Origin: Bacilli bacterium
Lineage (GTDB): Bacteria > Bacillota > Bacilli > Bacillales > Amphibacillaceae
Length of the DNA: 36,507 nt
Reading direction: 5' to 3'
Assembly: GCA_012838505.1 (NCBI GenBank)
Contig: DUPD01000087.1
Coordinates: 1-36,507 of the forward strand
The notes under the pieces were generated by a model. The model saw only the letters and a program-made list of their open reading frames with translations. It did no database searches and was not told the origin of the DNA. A program made the translations under genes and the position numbers. How positions within the stretch are numbered: position 1 is the stretch's first letter; each line of letters begins with the position of its first letter. Of the stretch, positions 1 to 7,870 are shown one piece after another.

Positions 1-90
1 CATCGTGTTGAGATTATTCATCTTAATGGAGATAGCTATAGAATGAAACATCGAAGTACGATTTTCAGCAATGAAAATGTGTCAAATTAA
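1..90 (+). CDS. istB: IstB-like transposition ATPase, C-terminal fragment
   Basis: Frame 1 is open from the window edge to a TAA at 88-90 and encodes 29 residues. They include HLNGDSYRMK, the pattern seen at the very C-terminus of IS21-family IstB/DnaC-like ATP-binding proteins (usually H-x-x-x-I-x-x-x-G-x-S-Y-R). The rest of the protein lies outside the window. IstB is the AAA+ helper of the IstA transposase. The call rests on a short stretch, but position and motif agree with an IS21 right end. Confidence 0.72.
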   Translation, partial: HRVEIIHLNGDSYRMKHRSTIFSNENVSN

Positions 91-126
91 ATAGCGAAAA
101 CTGTGTCATTTTACTTGACGGTTACA
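1..126 (+). mobile_element. Right end of an IS21-like insertion sequence
   Basis: This is the 3' end of an istB-like gene followed by a short tail. Read on the minus strand from 126 to 108 the sequence is TGTAACCGTCAAGTAAAAT, which resembles the TGTAAATGTCAA-type termini I associate with Firmicute IS21 elements. A direct repeat TGTGTCA occurs at 78-84 and 102-108, as expected for the repeated sub-terminal sites of this family. The outer boundary at 126 is inferred. If it is correct, the element end forms the last codons and stop of the neighbouring vanY-type gene. Confidence 0.6.
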
Positions 127-1020
127 GTGTTCCGCCAATTCCTGACCAACATAACGTAAGTGCCACGGTTCATAGCCATAGCCAGTGATATGTTCTTTCC
201 CCTCAGGATAACGAACAATAAAACCATGAAGATGAGCATGGTCACTAATCCACGTCCCCTCTGCTGTTCCTTTAAAGGCTTCTTCAAGTGCAAATCCAAC
301 AACAGCGGCACTAACATCCATAGTTAGACCTGTTTCATGTTCACTTGTACCTGGGCGTGCAGAATAACGATTGGCAAAATCTTGGCCACTCCTCTTGACA
401 TGCCCTTGATAAATGCTTGCTTGCATAGAATTCGAGCGATAGCCCGATATAGCAGCTAGTTCTAAACCTTCTTCTTCTAGTGCAGCTGAAAATAAATCCT
501 CAAGTGCAGTAGCCGCTTCAACTCTTAATTGGCGACGTTCATCACCTTTAGGCTTTGTATGTGGTACATCAGGTTCGACAAGATCACTTGGAACATGGCC
601 AACTGGTAACCGGCGATTTTTATTAACATAGACTTGAATGCTATTTGGATTGCTAACAATATATAAGCCTGTTTCTTCATCAATAGCTGAGATATTTGTA
701 GCACTCTTTTCCTGCTCACTAATCTCTATCTCATCATTATTATTAGGTTTAGGATCTGGTTTGGGCTTAGGTTCTGGTTCTGGTTCTGGTTCTGGTTCGG
801 GCTCAGGTTCGGGTTCGGGTTCGGGTTCGGGCTCGGGCTCGGGATCTGGTTCGAACGCTTGTTCAAATTTAACTTCAATTACTTTTTTTTCATCTAAAAC
901 AAACTGTTCTTTTTCTGCCAGAGATTCTAATGTTTGGGTTGATTCCTCGTTTTTTGTTTGATTACAAGCAGTTACAAATATGAATGATAATAATAACACG
1001 AATATATATTTTTCTTTCAA
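106..1020 (-). CDS. VanY-type D-alanyl-D-alanine carboxypeptidase lipoprotein (M15B), C-terminus altered by an IS
   Basis: A 304-residue lipoprotein predicted to trim D-Ala from peptidoglycan stem peptides outside the membrane. The signal peptide ends in the lipobox FVTAC (Cys 19). A long Glu-Pro/Lys-Pro spacer follows, then the M15B domain. Zinc ligands are visible in SEHETGLTMD (His 228, Asp 235) and EPWHLRYVG (His 287). The start is TTG at 1018-1020, preceded by GGAGGTGATT seven bases upstream. VanY proteins normally run about 15-25 residues past the EPWH motif. Here the end is CNRQVK-stop, encoded by what looks like the right terminus of the adjoining IS21-like element, so the native C-terminus is probably lost. 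The catalytic residues are intact and the enzyme may still work. Confidence 0.85.
   Translation of the reverse strand: MKEKYIFVLLLSFIFVTACNQTKNEESTQTLESLAEKEQFVLDEKKVIEVKFEQAFEPDPEPEPEPEPEPEPEPEPEPEPEPEPKPKPDPKPNNNDEIEISEQEKSATNISAIDEETGLYIVSNPNSIQVYVNKNRRLPVGHVPSDLVEPDVPHTKPKGDERRQLRVEAATALEDLFSAALEEEGLELAAISGYRSNSMQASIYQGHVKRSGQDFANRYSARPGTSEHETGLTMDVSAAVVGFALEEAFKGTAEGTWISDHAHLHGFIVRYPEGKEHITGYGYEPWHLRYVGQELAEHCNRQVK
770..857 (-). repeat. Hexanucleotide tandem repeat encoding a Glu-Pro spacer
   Basis: On the plus strand this is a run of GGTTCT/GGTTCG/GGCTCG hexamers. On the coding strand it gives Glu-Pro dipeptides between the lipidated Cys and the catalytic domain of the carboxypeptidase. 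The six-base unit means slippage changes spacer length without shifting the frame. The third codon positions are partly diverged in blocks (TCT block then TCG block), consistent with stepwise expansion. Confidence 0.85.
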
Positions 1021-1236
1021 AAAATCACCTCCATAAAGCTAATTTTATTATAGCATATTTTTCAGTTTAAGAATTAGGATAATTTAGTCGTTTTACATCA
1101 ACAATTAATTTTATGCATCATTTCTATTTAACTGTTTGATAATAAGAGGAAGGTCTATTTTAAGTGTTGCCTCTGATCAACAATCATTGCCTGACCAATC
1201 AATCTTGCTCTAGACCCACCCATACGGGCAGTGGTA

Positions 1237-1250
1237 GTCTATATATAGAC
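1237..1250. promoter_or_regulatory. 14-bp perfect palindrome upstream of the CDF exporter gene
   Basis: GTCTATATATAGAC is a perfect dyad 22 bases before the ATG at 1273. It could be a repressor site or a small leader hairpin. No known MntR or Zur consensus was recognised here, so its function is open. Confidence 0.4.
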
Positions 1251-1272
1251 GCTTTTGAAAGGTTGTGTGAAC

Positions 1273-2145
1273 ATGAATCAATATGAACAAATCAAACGAG
1301 GCGAACGAGGGGCATGGCTAAGTATTGTCACTTATCTCTTGCTTGCTTCGCTCAAAATAATCTTTGCTCAGGTAACAAATTCACAAGCACTTCGAGCAGA
1401 TGGACTCAATAATGCGACGGATGTGATCGCATCTGTCTCAATCTTAATCGGTATGAAGATTTCCCGTAAGCCACCTGATCACAACCACCATTACGGTCAC
1501 TTCCGTGCAGAGTTAATCGCATCATTAGTTGCCTCATTCATTATGGTGACAGTTGGATTACAAGTGATTTTAAATTCAGTCCAGTTTATTTGGCGTGATC
1601 AGCCAAGTGAGCCAGAAATGCTTGGTGGGTGGGTCGCTTTAGGATCGGCAGTTTTAATGTTCGGTGTTTATTTTTTCAATCGAAAGCTGGCTCAAAGAAT
1701 AAATAGCCAATCCCTTTATGCTGCTTCACAAGATAATAAAGCGGACGCACTGATCAGCTTAGCTGCATTTATCGGAATTCTAGGTGCGCAATTCGGCTTA
1801 ATGTGGCTTGACCCTTTAGCAGGAATTTTAGTTGGTATTTTAATTGTTTATACAGCATGGAAAATTTTCAGGGATGCAAGTGTCACATTAACAGATGGCT
1901 TTGAGATTGAATCGGTCACAGAAATCAGAGCCTTTATTGAAAAAGACCCAGACATCATATTAGTGAAAGATATCAAAGCTAGACACGATGGTAACCAGAT
2001 TTACCTTGATTTAATTCTCTATGTCGACCCAAAAATGACGATTGAACACGCCCACAAGATTACCGATCGCATTGAACGTGAATTGGCTGTTGAATTTAAC
2101 GCCGATCAAACCCATATTCATCTTGAACCTGACCCTAACGATTAA
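1273..2145 (+). CDS. Cation diffusion facilitator, probable manganese exporter (MntE/MneS-like)
   Basis: A membrane exporter of divalent metal, 290 residues from the ATG at 1273. That ATG has AAAGG ten bases upstream; a TTG 18 bases earlier is in frame but lacks a good ribosome site. Six hydrophobic segments precede a C-terminal cytoplasmic domain rich in His/Asp. The transport site reads N46-xxx-D50 in ADGLNNATDV and D154-xxx-D158 in QDNKADALIS. This N-D/D-D set is reported for manganese CDFs such as pneumococcal MntE, while zinc CDFs have H/D at the first position. A His-rich loop (DHNHHYGH) follows helix 2. The manganese assignment is inference from these residues. The stop codon overlaps that of convergent azlD. 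Confidence 0.85.
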   Translation: MNQYEQIKRGERGAWLSIVTYLLLASLKIIFAQVTNSQALRADGLNNATDVIASVSILIGMKISRKPPDHNHHYGHFRAELIASLVASFIMVTVGLQVILNSVQFIWRDQPSEPEMLGGWVALGSAVLMFGVYFFNRKLAQRINSQSLYAASQDNKADALISLAAFIGILGAQFGLMWLDPLAGILVGILIVYTAWKIFRDASVTLTDGFEIESVTEIRAFIEKDPDIILVKDIKARHDGNQIYLDLILYVDPKMTIEHAHKITDRIERELAVEFNADQTHIHLEPDPND

Positions 2146-2435
2146 AGCATTAAATAGACGACAGCAACCGCGCCCATGACAACAAAAATAATATGTAGGC
2201 GAAAGACCGCTAGCAAAAGTGCTACAAGTCCACCAACAATTCCAATCAGTGGTTGGTCAGAAACAATATTGATAATACCAGGGAATATCAATGCCCCTAA
2301 AGCGGCGTAAGGAATTAATTCAAGCCATTGACCGACCCAATCTGGGAATTTTATTTTATCGACTAAAAATGCAGGTAAAATACGTGGAATGATCGTGACA
2401 ATGCTCATTAAAATAATCATCATCCAAATTGTCAT
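2142..2435 (-). CDS. azlD: AzlD family branched-chain amino acid transport protein
   Basis: A 97-residue, very hydrophobic protein with about four membrane segments, matching the small AzlD subunit (the IIPRILPAFL stretch near the N-terminus is typical). It pairs with AzlC to export branched-chain amino acids or analogues. Its ATG overlaps the stop of azlC by four bases (ATGA), indicating translational coupling. It is convergent with the CDF gene, and the two stop codons overlap at 2142-2145, leaving no room for a conventional terminator between them. Confidence 0.9.
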   Translation of the reverse strand: MTIWMMIILMSIVTIIPRILPAFLVDKIKFPDWVGQWLELIPYAALGALIFPGIINIVSDQPLIGIVGGLVALLLAVFRLHIIFVVMGAVAVVYLML

Positions 2436-3127
2436 GATGTTCTCCTCCTTAAGGCTAGGAAACCAAGCCCACTAGCAACAAGTGTTGAAAGTACGATTGA
2501 CCAACCTTCTTGGAAAAATTGCCCGAAAGCAAAATTTAAGATCATTGCAAGTATAGCAATTAATCCATAACGAAAATTACTTTTTACTGATGGAACAAGT
2601 AACGCGATAAACATGGCGTATAGTGCAATGCTAAAGCTCTGACTAATTGAATCTGGAATAATATCACCAACAAAGCCACCGATAAACGATCCGATTACCC
2701 ACGATAGGTAAGATACAAAGACAAAGGTGAAATAAAATAGATGACCATTTGCTTGTTTGACCGCATCTTTTTCAACTGTTGTGACTGAAAATGTTTCATC
2801 CGTGATAAATAATGTTGATGCGACACGCCATTTTAGCGGTGTCGCCATCGTCCGATGCGCAAAAGAAAAACTCATAATAAAATGTCTAAAGTTTAACACA
2901 AATGTTGCGATCACAATTTCAAGTGCACTTGTATTAAGTAAAATCATATTGATCGCCATCATTTGGGCAGCGCCACTATAGACAAACATACTCATCCCAG
3001 TTAATTCAAAAACCGATAAGCCGGCTTGACTTGATAGCACTCCAAATGTCACAGCAATCGGGAAGTAGGCAAGCATAATTGGCAAGCCAACTTTTAAGCC
3101 TCGTTTAATTTGATCAACCGAACGCAT
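2432..3127 (-). CDS. azlC: AzlC family branched-chain amino acid exporter subunit
   Basis: A 231-residue membrane protein with the AzlC N-terminus (LPIMLAYFPIAVTFGVLS) and FxYSGAAQ-type motif (FVYSGAAQMMAIN). It forms the large subunit of the AzlCD exporter, known in Bacillus to confer 4-azaleucine resistance. GAGGAGGG lies just upstream of the ATG at 3125-3127. The gene begins some 50 bases after the map terminator, so the azlCD pair probably has its own promoter or depends on readthrough. No regulator (AzlB/Lrp-like) is adjacent. Confidence 0.9.
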   Translation of the reverse strand: MRSVDQIKRGLKVGLPIMLAYFPIAVTFGVLSSQAGLSVFELTGMSMFVYSGAAQMMAINMILLNTSALEIVIATFVLNFRHFIMSFSFAHRTMATPLKWRVASTLFITDETFSVTTVEKDAVKQANGHLFYFTFVFVSYLSWVIGSFIGGFVGDIIPDSISQSFSIALYAMFIALLVPSVKSNFRYGLIAILAMILNFAFGQFFQEGWSIVLSTLVASGLGFLALRRRTS

Positions 3128-3176
3128 AGAAACCCTCCTCTTGATTAAAAGTACAACTGATTAGGAGTTTAAATCA

Positions 3177-3209
3177 AATAAATAGCTAGCCTGAAGCTAG
3201 CTATTTATT
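3177..3209 (-). terminator. Terminator of map
   Basis: A perfect 14-bp stem (3177-3190 with 3196-3209, loop CTGAA) contains the map stop codon in its arm. On the minus strand it is followed by TTTGATTTAAA, a weak T-rich tail. It separates map from azlCD. Confidence 0.75.
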
Positions 3210-3957
3210 GATCTTGCTCAGTTAAAATAAGTGGACCATCTTTTGTAATAATCAGTGTATGTTCAAATTGTGCCGAACGCTTGCCGTCAATTGTACGAGC
3301 TGTCCAACCATTATCATCCATCTTACTCTGCCAAGCGCCTTCATTTAGCATTGGCTCAATTGTAATTGCCATGCCCTCTTTTAAGCGCGCGCCTTTTCCA
3401 GGTAGGCCGTAGTGAGGAATGTGTGGAGATTCGTGCATTGTCGGTCCAATTCCGTGTCCAGTAAATTCACGAACAACTGAGAATCCTTCAGCTTCTGCAT
3501 ATTGTTGAATCGCATGACCAATGTCACCAATTCGGTTGCCAACTTGGGCCTGTTCAATGCCAAGGTAAAGTGATTTCTTTGTCACTTCCATTAATCGTTT
3601 TCCTGCTGGATCGACTTCCCCAACGGCATATGTCCAAGCTGAATCCGCTAAAAATCCATTTAAGTTAACAACCATATCAATTGTGACGATATCACCGTTA
3701 TTTAGTTTTTCTGGTCGTGGAAATCCGTGACAAATTTCATCATTGATCGATGCGCACGTTGCGTATTCATAGCCGTTATAACCGATTTGTTCTGGAACGG
3801 CTCCTCTGTCTCGCATGTACTTTTCTGCGAATTGATCAATTTCAGTTGTTGTTATACCTGGTTTAATCATTTTTGCGATCTCTTTATGAATGTCGGCGAG
3901 TAGTTTCCCCGCTTCCGCCATTAATTGAATTTCACGCTGACTCTTTCGTTGAATCAT
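3205..3957 (-). CDS. map: Type I methionine aminopeptidase (MapB/YflG-like)
   Basis: Removes the initiator Met from nascent proteins; cytoplasmic dinuclear metal enzyme, 250 residues. The metal ligands are visible: Asp in VTIDMVVNLNG and in FLADSAW, His in GHGIGPTMHE, Glu in TIEPMLNEG, and Glu in AQFEHTLI. The start is ATG at 3955-3957, with GAAGGGGG eight bases upstream; a longer frame begins ten codons earlier but lacks a ribosome site. The gene is not next to secY/adk, so it is probably the accessory copy comparable to B. subtilis MapB (YflG). A stem-loop at its stop codon ends the transcript. Confidence 0.93.
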   Translation of the reverse strand: MIQRKSQREIQLMAEAGKLLADIHKEIAKMIKPGITTTEIDQFAEKYMRDRGAVPEQIGYNGYEYATCASINDEICHGFPRPEKLNNGDIVTIDMVVNLNGFLADSAWTYAVGEVDPAGKRLMEVTKKSLYLGIEQAQVGNRIGDIGHAIQQYAEAEGFSVVREFTGHGIGPTMHESPHIPHYGLPGKGARLKEGMAITIEPMLNEGAWQSKMDDNGWTARTIDGKRSAQFEHTLIITKDGPLILTEQDQ

Positions 3958-4051
3958 TAAAATAACCCCCTTCTTTCCATACATACTATAACATATTTAG
4001 ATTTATTGTGTCTTATTTGTCGACTGGTTATAAAAATAATGAGCAAAAAAA

Positions 4052-4082
4052 CACCCCAATAGATGTGTATCCTATTGAGGTG
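4052..4082 (-). terminator. Rho-independent terminator of the GH127 gene
   Basis: The stem CACC-C-CAATAG / CTATTG-A-GGTG (one internal mismatch) is followed on the minus strand by seven T residues (complement of 4045-4051). Confidence 0.85.
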
Positions 4083-4093
4083 ACTTACTTATT

Positions 4094-6370
4094 TTATTCA
4101 ATTATTGTTCTTACGCCGTAAAGTCCACCTGCAATCTTTTCTTTACCTGCCTGAAACTTCACTTCCACTTTATTTTTTCCATTCGTCTGTTCAGTTGGAA
4201 TCGGATACGTCCGATCAATTAGCGCACCCGCTTGAGGTGATTCAATTCTTTCCGATCCAACAACAACGCCATCAACTAAAATATCAAATTCACGATCAAA
4301 GCGAATGCCATCAATATGCAGATGGTGGTCGCCACCGTGATACGTCACAATTATGCTGTTATCTTTTTCTGGATCAACTGCCATCTGATAGCTAACAAAC
4401 CCGCCATCACGTGCATCACGCCAATGACGATCAACTAAGTTCAAGTAACCCATCAATGAATTGTTTGACTGGATACCATGATCCGTTTCAGGTTGTTGCT
4501 CACCTGGTTGAACAAAATCAACGGTAATCTTACGTAACGCATCGGCTTGTTCCTTTTCATGATCAACGAAATTTTCATAAGCTTCTTGCGTTAAAACATC
4601 CCAATACACTGTGTAGCGTTCATGATGTAAATCATAAAACGGAATTAATGACATTTTTTGATTGCCTGGTTGACCAATTGCTTCTGTTTCAAACGTCAAT
4701 GTCGCAGCATCAACTAATTGAAGTGTCGTTTCTGGTTCTTTTTCGGTCACCAATGTTGGGACATCAATCAATGGGTGGTTATTGTACACTTGATGATCGC
4801 CAACAATGTCTTCTTCAGGATAGTTTTCACGTCCCAATTTTCCAGCGAGCAAAATTGGTCCATAGAAAAAGGCTTTCTTTTCCGGTTGATCTTTGGCAGT
4901 ATAAGTACGTAAGCCCATTGGAAGTTGGAATGTCACCTTGTCATCCGTAAACCATTCGCGCTCAATCGCATAGTAGCCATTGATTAATTCAAATTCAACA
5001 GCTTCACCATTAATCTCAACCGCCATAGCACCTTCTAGCCAGTCAGGTTTACGGATTGAGACCGTTAATTTTTCACCATTACCTTCTTTAACGAAAAATT
5101 TACCTGATTGCTCATATGGGAACTGTGTTGCTTGAACAAATTGAAGCTCTTTATCTTCAAGGGTAATCGTTGACGGGATAAAGAGATTAACAAATAGTTG
5201 ATCCGCTTTTCTCGTATAAATATTTTTCGTATATCGTGCTGGATTTTCCATTCCACTTCCGGTACAGCACCAGAATGAATTGTCTGGTGAGCAGTAAACT
5301 TTAAAGTGGCCTGGTTCTGTTGGAATAAAGTACGATTTCATTCCTGACTCTGGATCTTGTGAACCTAGAATATGATTGTAAAGTGCATTCTCATAATAAT
5401 CCATATAGCGACTATCTGGTTGCCAATCAAATAAATGCTCCGTTAATTTTAACATATTGTATGTGTTACACGTCTCAGTTGAAATAATCCCAAGTGGTTC
5501 TGCCCCAGATGGACCAAAATGTTCCGCATTACTATTGCCACCAAATGCGTATGATCGATTGTTAACGACTTCCTCCCAGAAGAAGCGCGCAAGTTTTTGA
5601 TAATCTTGATTTCCAGTAATATCGTAAAGCTTCGCCGCACCGATTACTTTCGGTATTTGCGTGTTCGCATGTTTTCCAGCTAAATCATCAATCCCTTCAA
5701 CGAGAGGATCCAACACTGCTTTATGATTAAAACGTTCAGCAAGTTTCAAGAAACGTTTATCACCTGTAATTTGATAAACATCTGCCATCGTTTCATTCAT
5801 ACCACCAAATTCACAAATTAGCATCCGTTGAAACTGCTCATCAGTCAGCTTACTTAAACCACGCTCAGCCCAATCAGACAACTTGACCAGTACCGTCTTC
5901 GCTTTATTACATGAAGCTAACCGATACGCATCAACAAGTCCAGCATAAATTTTATGAATACTATACCACGGTACCCATGATCCACCTAGACCAAAGTTAT
6001 CTACACGAAACTCCCCTGTGAAAACTTCATCGAAACAGTCACGTGGAAAACCACTTAAATAACCATCAGGATCAAAGGATTGGACTAAAGCAAGTTCATC
6101 AATCGCATACTCTAACTTTTCTTTTAATAATAAATCACCCGTTACGTTATACATCAATGCTGCTGCCGACAACCAGTGTCCGATCGAATGCCCAGCAATC
6201 TCCATCGATTCCCACCCACCATAACGAGGTGCACGTGCTTTTTCTCCAACCGCTTCATAGCACGGTGCAATTAAACGATCGATATCAAGATAAAGTAAGT
6301 ACTCTTTCCCCTTCTGCTTCGACTCTTTAAACATACCTTGATTTAAGTTTACCTTTATCACTTTTGTCAT
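4094..6370 (-). CDS. GH127 family glycoside hydrolase (beta-L-arabinofuranosidase type)
   Basis: A 758-residue protein without a signal peptide, so a cytoplasmic retaining glycosidase. Numbered from the ATG at 6368-6370, it has the cysteine-zinc catalytic set known from Bifidobacterium HypBA1. Glu283 (in SNAEHFGP) corresponds to acid/base Glu322. Glu299 and Cys301 (in STETCNTYN) correspond to Glu338/Cys340. Cys368-Cys369 (in SFWCCTGSG) corresponds to Cys417/Cys418. The spacing of 16 residues between the two Glu matches the family. An in-frame GTG nine bases upstream is an alternative start; GGAAAGG lies directly before the ATG. It is divergent from an AraC regulator and has its own terminator. 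Substrate is inferred from the family; no transporter is adjacent. Confidence 0.88.
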   Translation of the reverse strand: MTKVIKVNLNQGMFKESKQKGKEYLLYLDIDRLIAPCYEAVGEKARAPRYGGWESMEIAGHSIGHWLSAAALMYNVTGDLLLKEKLEYAIDELALVQSFDPDGYLSGFPRDCFDEVFTGEFRVDNFGLGGSWVPWYSIHKIYAGLVDAYRLASCNKAKTVLVKLSDWAERGLSKLTDEQFQRMLICEFGGMNETMADVYQITGDKRFLKLAERFNHKAVLDPLVEGIDDLAGKHANTQIPKVIGAAKLYDITGNQDYQKLARFFWEEVVNNRSYAFGGNSNAEHFGPSGAEPLGIISTETCNTYNMLKLTEHLFDWQPDSRYMDYYENALYNHILGSQDPESGMKSYFIPTEPGHFKVYCSPDNSFWCCTGSGMENPARYTKNIYTRKADQLFVNLFIPSTITLEDKELQFVQATQFPYEQSGKFFVKEGNGEKLTVSIRKPDWLEGAMAVEINGEAVEFELINGYYAIEREWFTDDKVTFQLPMGLRTYTAKDQPEKKAFFYGPILLAGKLGRENYPEEDIVGDHQVYNNHPLIDVPTLVTEKEPETTLQLVDAATLTFETEAIGQPGNQKMSLIPFYDLHHERYTVYWDVLTQEAYENFVDHEKEQADALRKITVDFVQPGEQQPETDHGIQSNNSLMGYLNLVDRHWRDARDGGFVSYQMAVDPEKDNSIIVTYHGGDHHLHIDGIRFDREFDILVDGVVVGSERIESPQAGALIDRTYPIPTEQTNGKNKVEVKFQAGKEKIAGGLYGVRTIIE

Positions 6371-6401
6371 CCTTTCCACTTAGATATAAGTCTATTATGT
6401 C

Positions 6402-6416
6402 AATGACCTAGTCATT
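6402..6416. promoter_or_regulatory. Palindrome in the divergent GH127/araC-type promoter region
   Basis: AATGAC-CTA-GTCATT is a perfect six-base dyad around a three-base centre. It lies 32 bases upstream of the GH127 start and about 70 bases before the regulator start. It is a candidate operator for the AraC-type regulator. On the regulator side a TATACT (-10-like) hexamer is seen near 6460. Confidence 0.4.
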
Positions 6417-6486
6417 AAAGAATACCGTCATTTTTAGTAAACCTATCTTTTTTTGTGTTATACTATAAATAAAAAAGGTGACAACA

Positions 6487-7332
6487 ATGCCACAAATTAA
6501 ATTGTTAAGTTATCATTTACCATTAGTTAATGAGGCAGATTACCTTGAGGACATTGACGGAAAATTAGCACATCCAAATCGATTATTAACAGATTTACAT
6601 GTCTTTATCTTTGTCCAATCAGGCGAAATCGAAGTGATTGAAGATCAAACAACTTACACGCTCAAATCAGGGGACTATCTTTTTTTACACAAAGGGATTA
6701 ATCATTGGGGAACGAAGCCATACAAACCAAACACAAGCTGGTATTATATCCACTTTTTCACAACAAAAACAGATACAACGAATGAATATCAATGGACAAG
6801 TTCACCCTCGATTATTGCTCAAGACAGCTATGAAAAAGTATTAACATTACCAAAAACGGGAACTGTCGAGCAGGTTGATTATTTTAGCACAAAACTTAAA
6901 CAGCTGATTGACCATCAGCGTAATGGGCCGTTAATTCAATCGCTCAACTGTTATCAACTTTTTTTAGAACTTTATCAGCAAGATAAGCAAACGACACGGA
7001 AACCGCATGCAGATAAAATTGTCAAGCAAGTCCAACAACTTTGCCAAGCACACGAGCATAAACTGTCTAGTCAAGTCATTGCACAACACTTACATTTAAA
7101 TTACCCATATATTTCAACGATTTTTAAAAAGGAAACCGGCAAAACAATCAATCATTATCAAAATGAATTAATGATTGAGCGCGCAATCACACTATTTAAC
7201 CAAACTGATCTCAATATAACTGAGGTCAGCGAACGATTGGACTTTCCGAATCCATTTTATTTTAGTCGAGTCTTTAAACAAATCACTGGCATCAGCCCAT
7301 CACTCTATCTAAAACAACGTTACCGACAATGA
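6487..7332 (+). CDS. AraC family transcriptional regulator
   Basis: A 281-residue regulator from the ATG at 6487, with AAGGTG six bases upstream; a GTG three codons earlier is in frame but sits inside that ribosome site. The N-terminal half is a cupin-like sugar-sensing domain (VQSGEIEV, LKSGDYLFLHKG, WYYIHFF). The last ~100 residues hold two helix-turn-helix units (NYPYISTIFKKETGKTIN and the C-terminal FPNPFYFSRVFKQITGISP) typical of AraC/XylS. Divergent placement from the GH127 gene implies it senses the sugar released or its glycoside and controls that gene. The effector is unknown. Confidence 0.9.
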   Translation: MPQIKLLSYHLPLVNEADYLEDIDGKLAHPNRLLTDLHVFIFVQSGEIEVIEDQTTYTLKSGDYLFLHKGINHWGTKPYKPNTSWYYIHFFTTKTDTTNEYQWTSSPSIIAQDSYEKVLTLPKTGTVEQVDYFSTKLKQLIDHQRNGPLIQSLNCYQLFLELYQQDKQTTRKPHADKIVKQVQQLCQAHEHKLSSQVIAQHLHLNYPYISTIFKKETGKTINHYQNELMIERAITLFNQTDLNITEVSERLDFPNPFYFSRVFKQITGISPSLYLKQRYRQ

Positions 7333-7370
7333 TTTGTTAAAAATATCTCAATAAAAAAGCGCGATAGATA

Positions 7371-7870
7371 TAACAAATAGAGCTAATCGTACCCTCTATC
7401 GTCGGAAAATCATCAGAAAGGTAACGATTAAGCACCAATCATCAGAGATCCCCTCAAAATCGTAACGATCTCTAACGAATAGGAGCTTATCGTCAGAGAT
7501 CAACACCTGAATCAACCCGATGTCTAACGAATAGGGGCTAATCGTCAGAAATCAACACCTAAATCGCCCCGATCTCTAACGAATAGGAGCTTATCGTCAG
7601 AAATCAACCTCTGAATCAAGCCGATCTCTAACGAATAGGAGCTTATCATCAGAGATCAACCTCTGAATCAAGCCGATCTCTAACGAATAGGAGCTTATCA
7701 TCAGAGATCAACCTCTGAATCAAGCTGATCTCTAACGAATAGGAGCTTATCGTCAGAGATCAACCTCTGAATCAAGCCGATGTCTAACGAATAGGAGTTA
7801 ATCGTCAGAGATCAACCCCTGAATCGCTCCAATCTCTAACAAATAGGAGCTTATCATTAGGTATCTCACT
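7371..7870. repeat. 52-bp tandem repeat array 1 (about 10 copies)
   Basis: Copies of a core TAACGAATAGGAGCTTATCG begin at 7371 (degenerate), 7422 (degenerate), 7473, 7525, 7577, 7629, 7681, 7733, 7785 and 7837. From 7473 on the spacing is exactly 52. Each unit is a 35-bp imperfect palindrome (GATCTCTAACGA ... TCGTCAGAGATC around an 11-base loop) plus a 17-bp array-specific spacer (AACCTCTGAATCAAGCC). The array lies between the 3' ends of convergent genes (araC-type and YjcZ). I saw no coding potential, ribosome sites or T-tracts. Confidence 0.95.

Noticed and set aside
638..961. Plus-strand open frame with Gly-Ser repeats
   Set aside because: It is the antisense shadow of the Glu-Pro coding repeat in the vanY-type gene and has no ribosome site.
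1150..1250. NiCo or manganese riboswitch before the CDF gene
   Set aside because: I found no conserved aptamer motifs such as those clear at 30042-30146; only a short palindrome can be supported.
1255..1272. TTG start of the CDF gene 18 bases upstream
   Set aside because: No ribosome site precedes it, and family members begin at MNQYEQ.
5065..5640. Small minus- and plus-strand frames inside the GH127 gene
   Set aside because: They lie in other frames of a clearly coding gene with intact catalytic residues.
7371..7870. CRISPR array
   Set aside because: Repeat and spacer sizes (35 + 17) look superficially right, but the spacers are the same within an array, the repeats are variable, and no cas genes are present.
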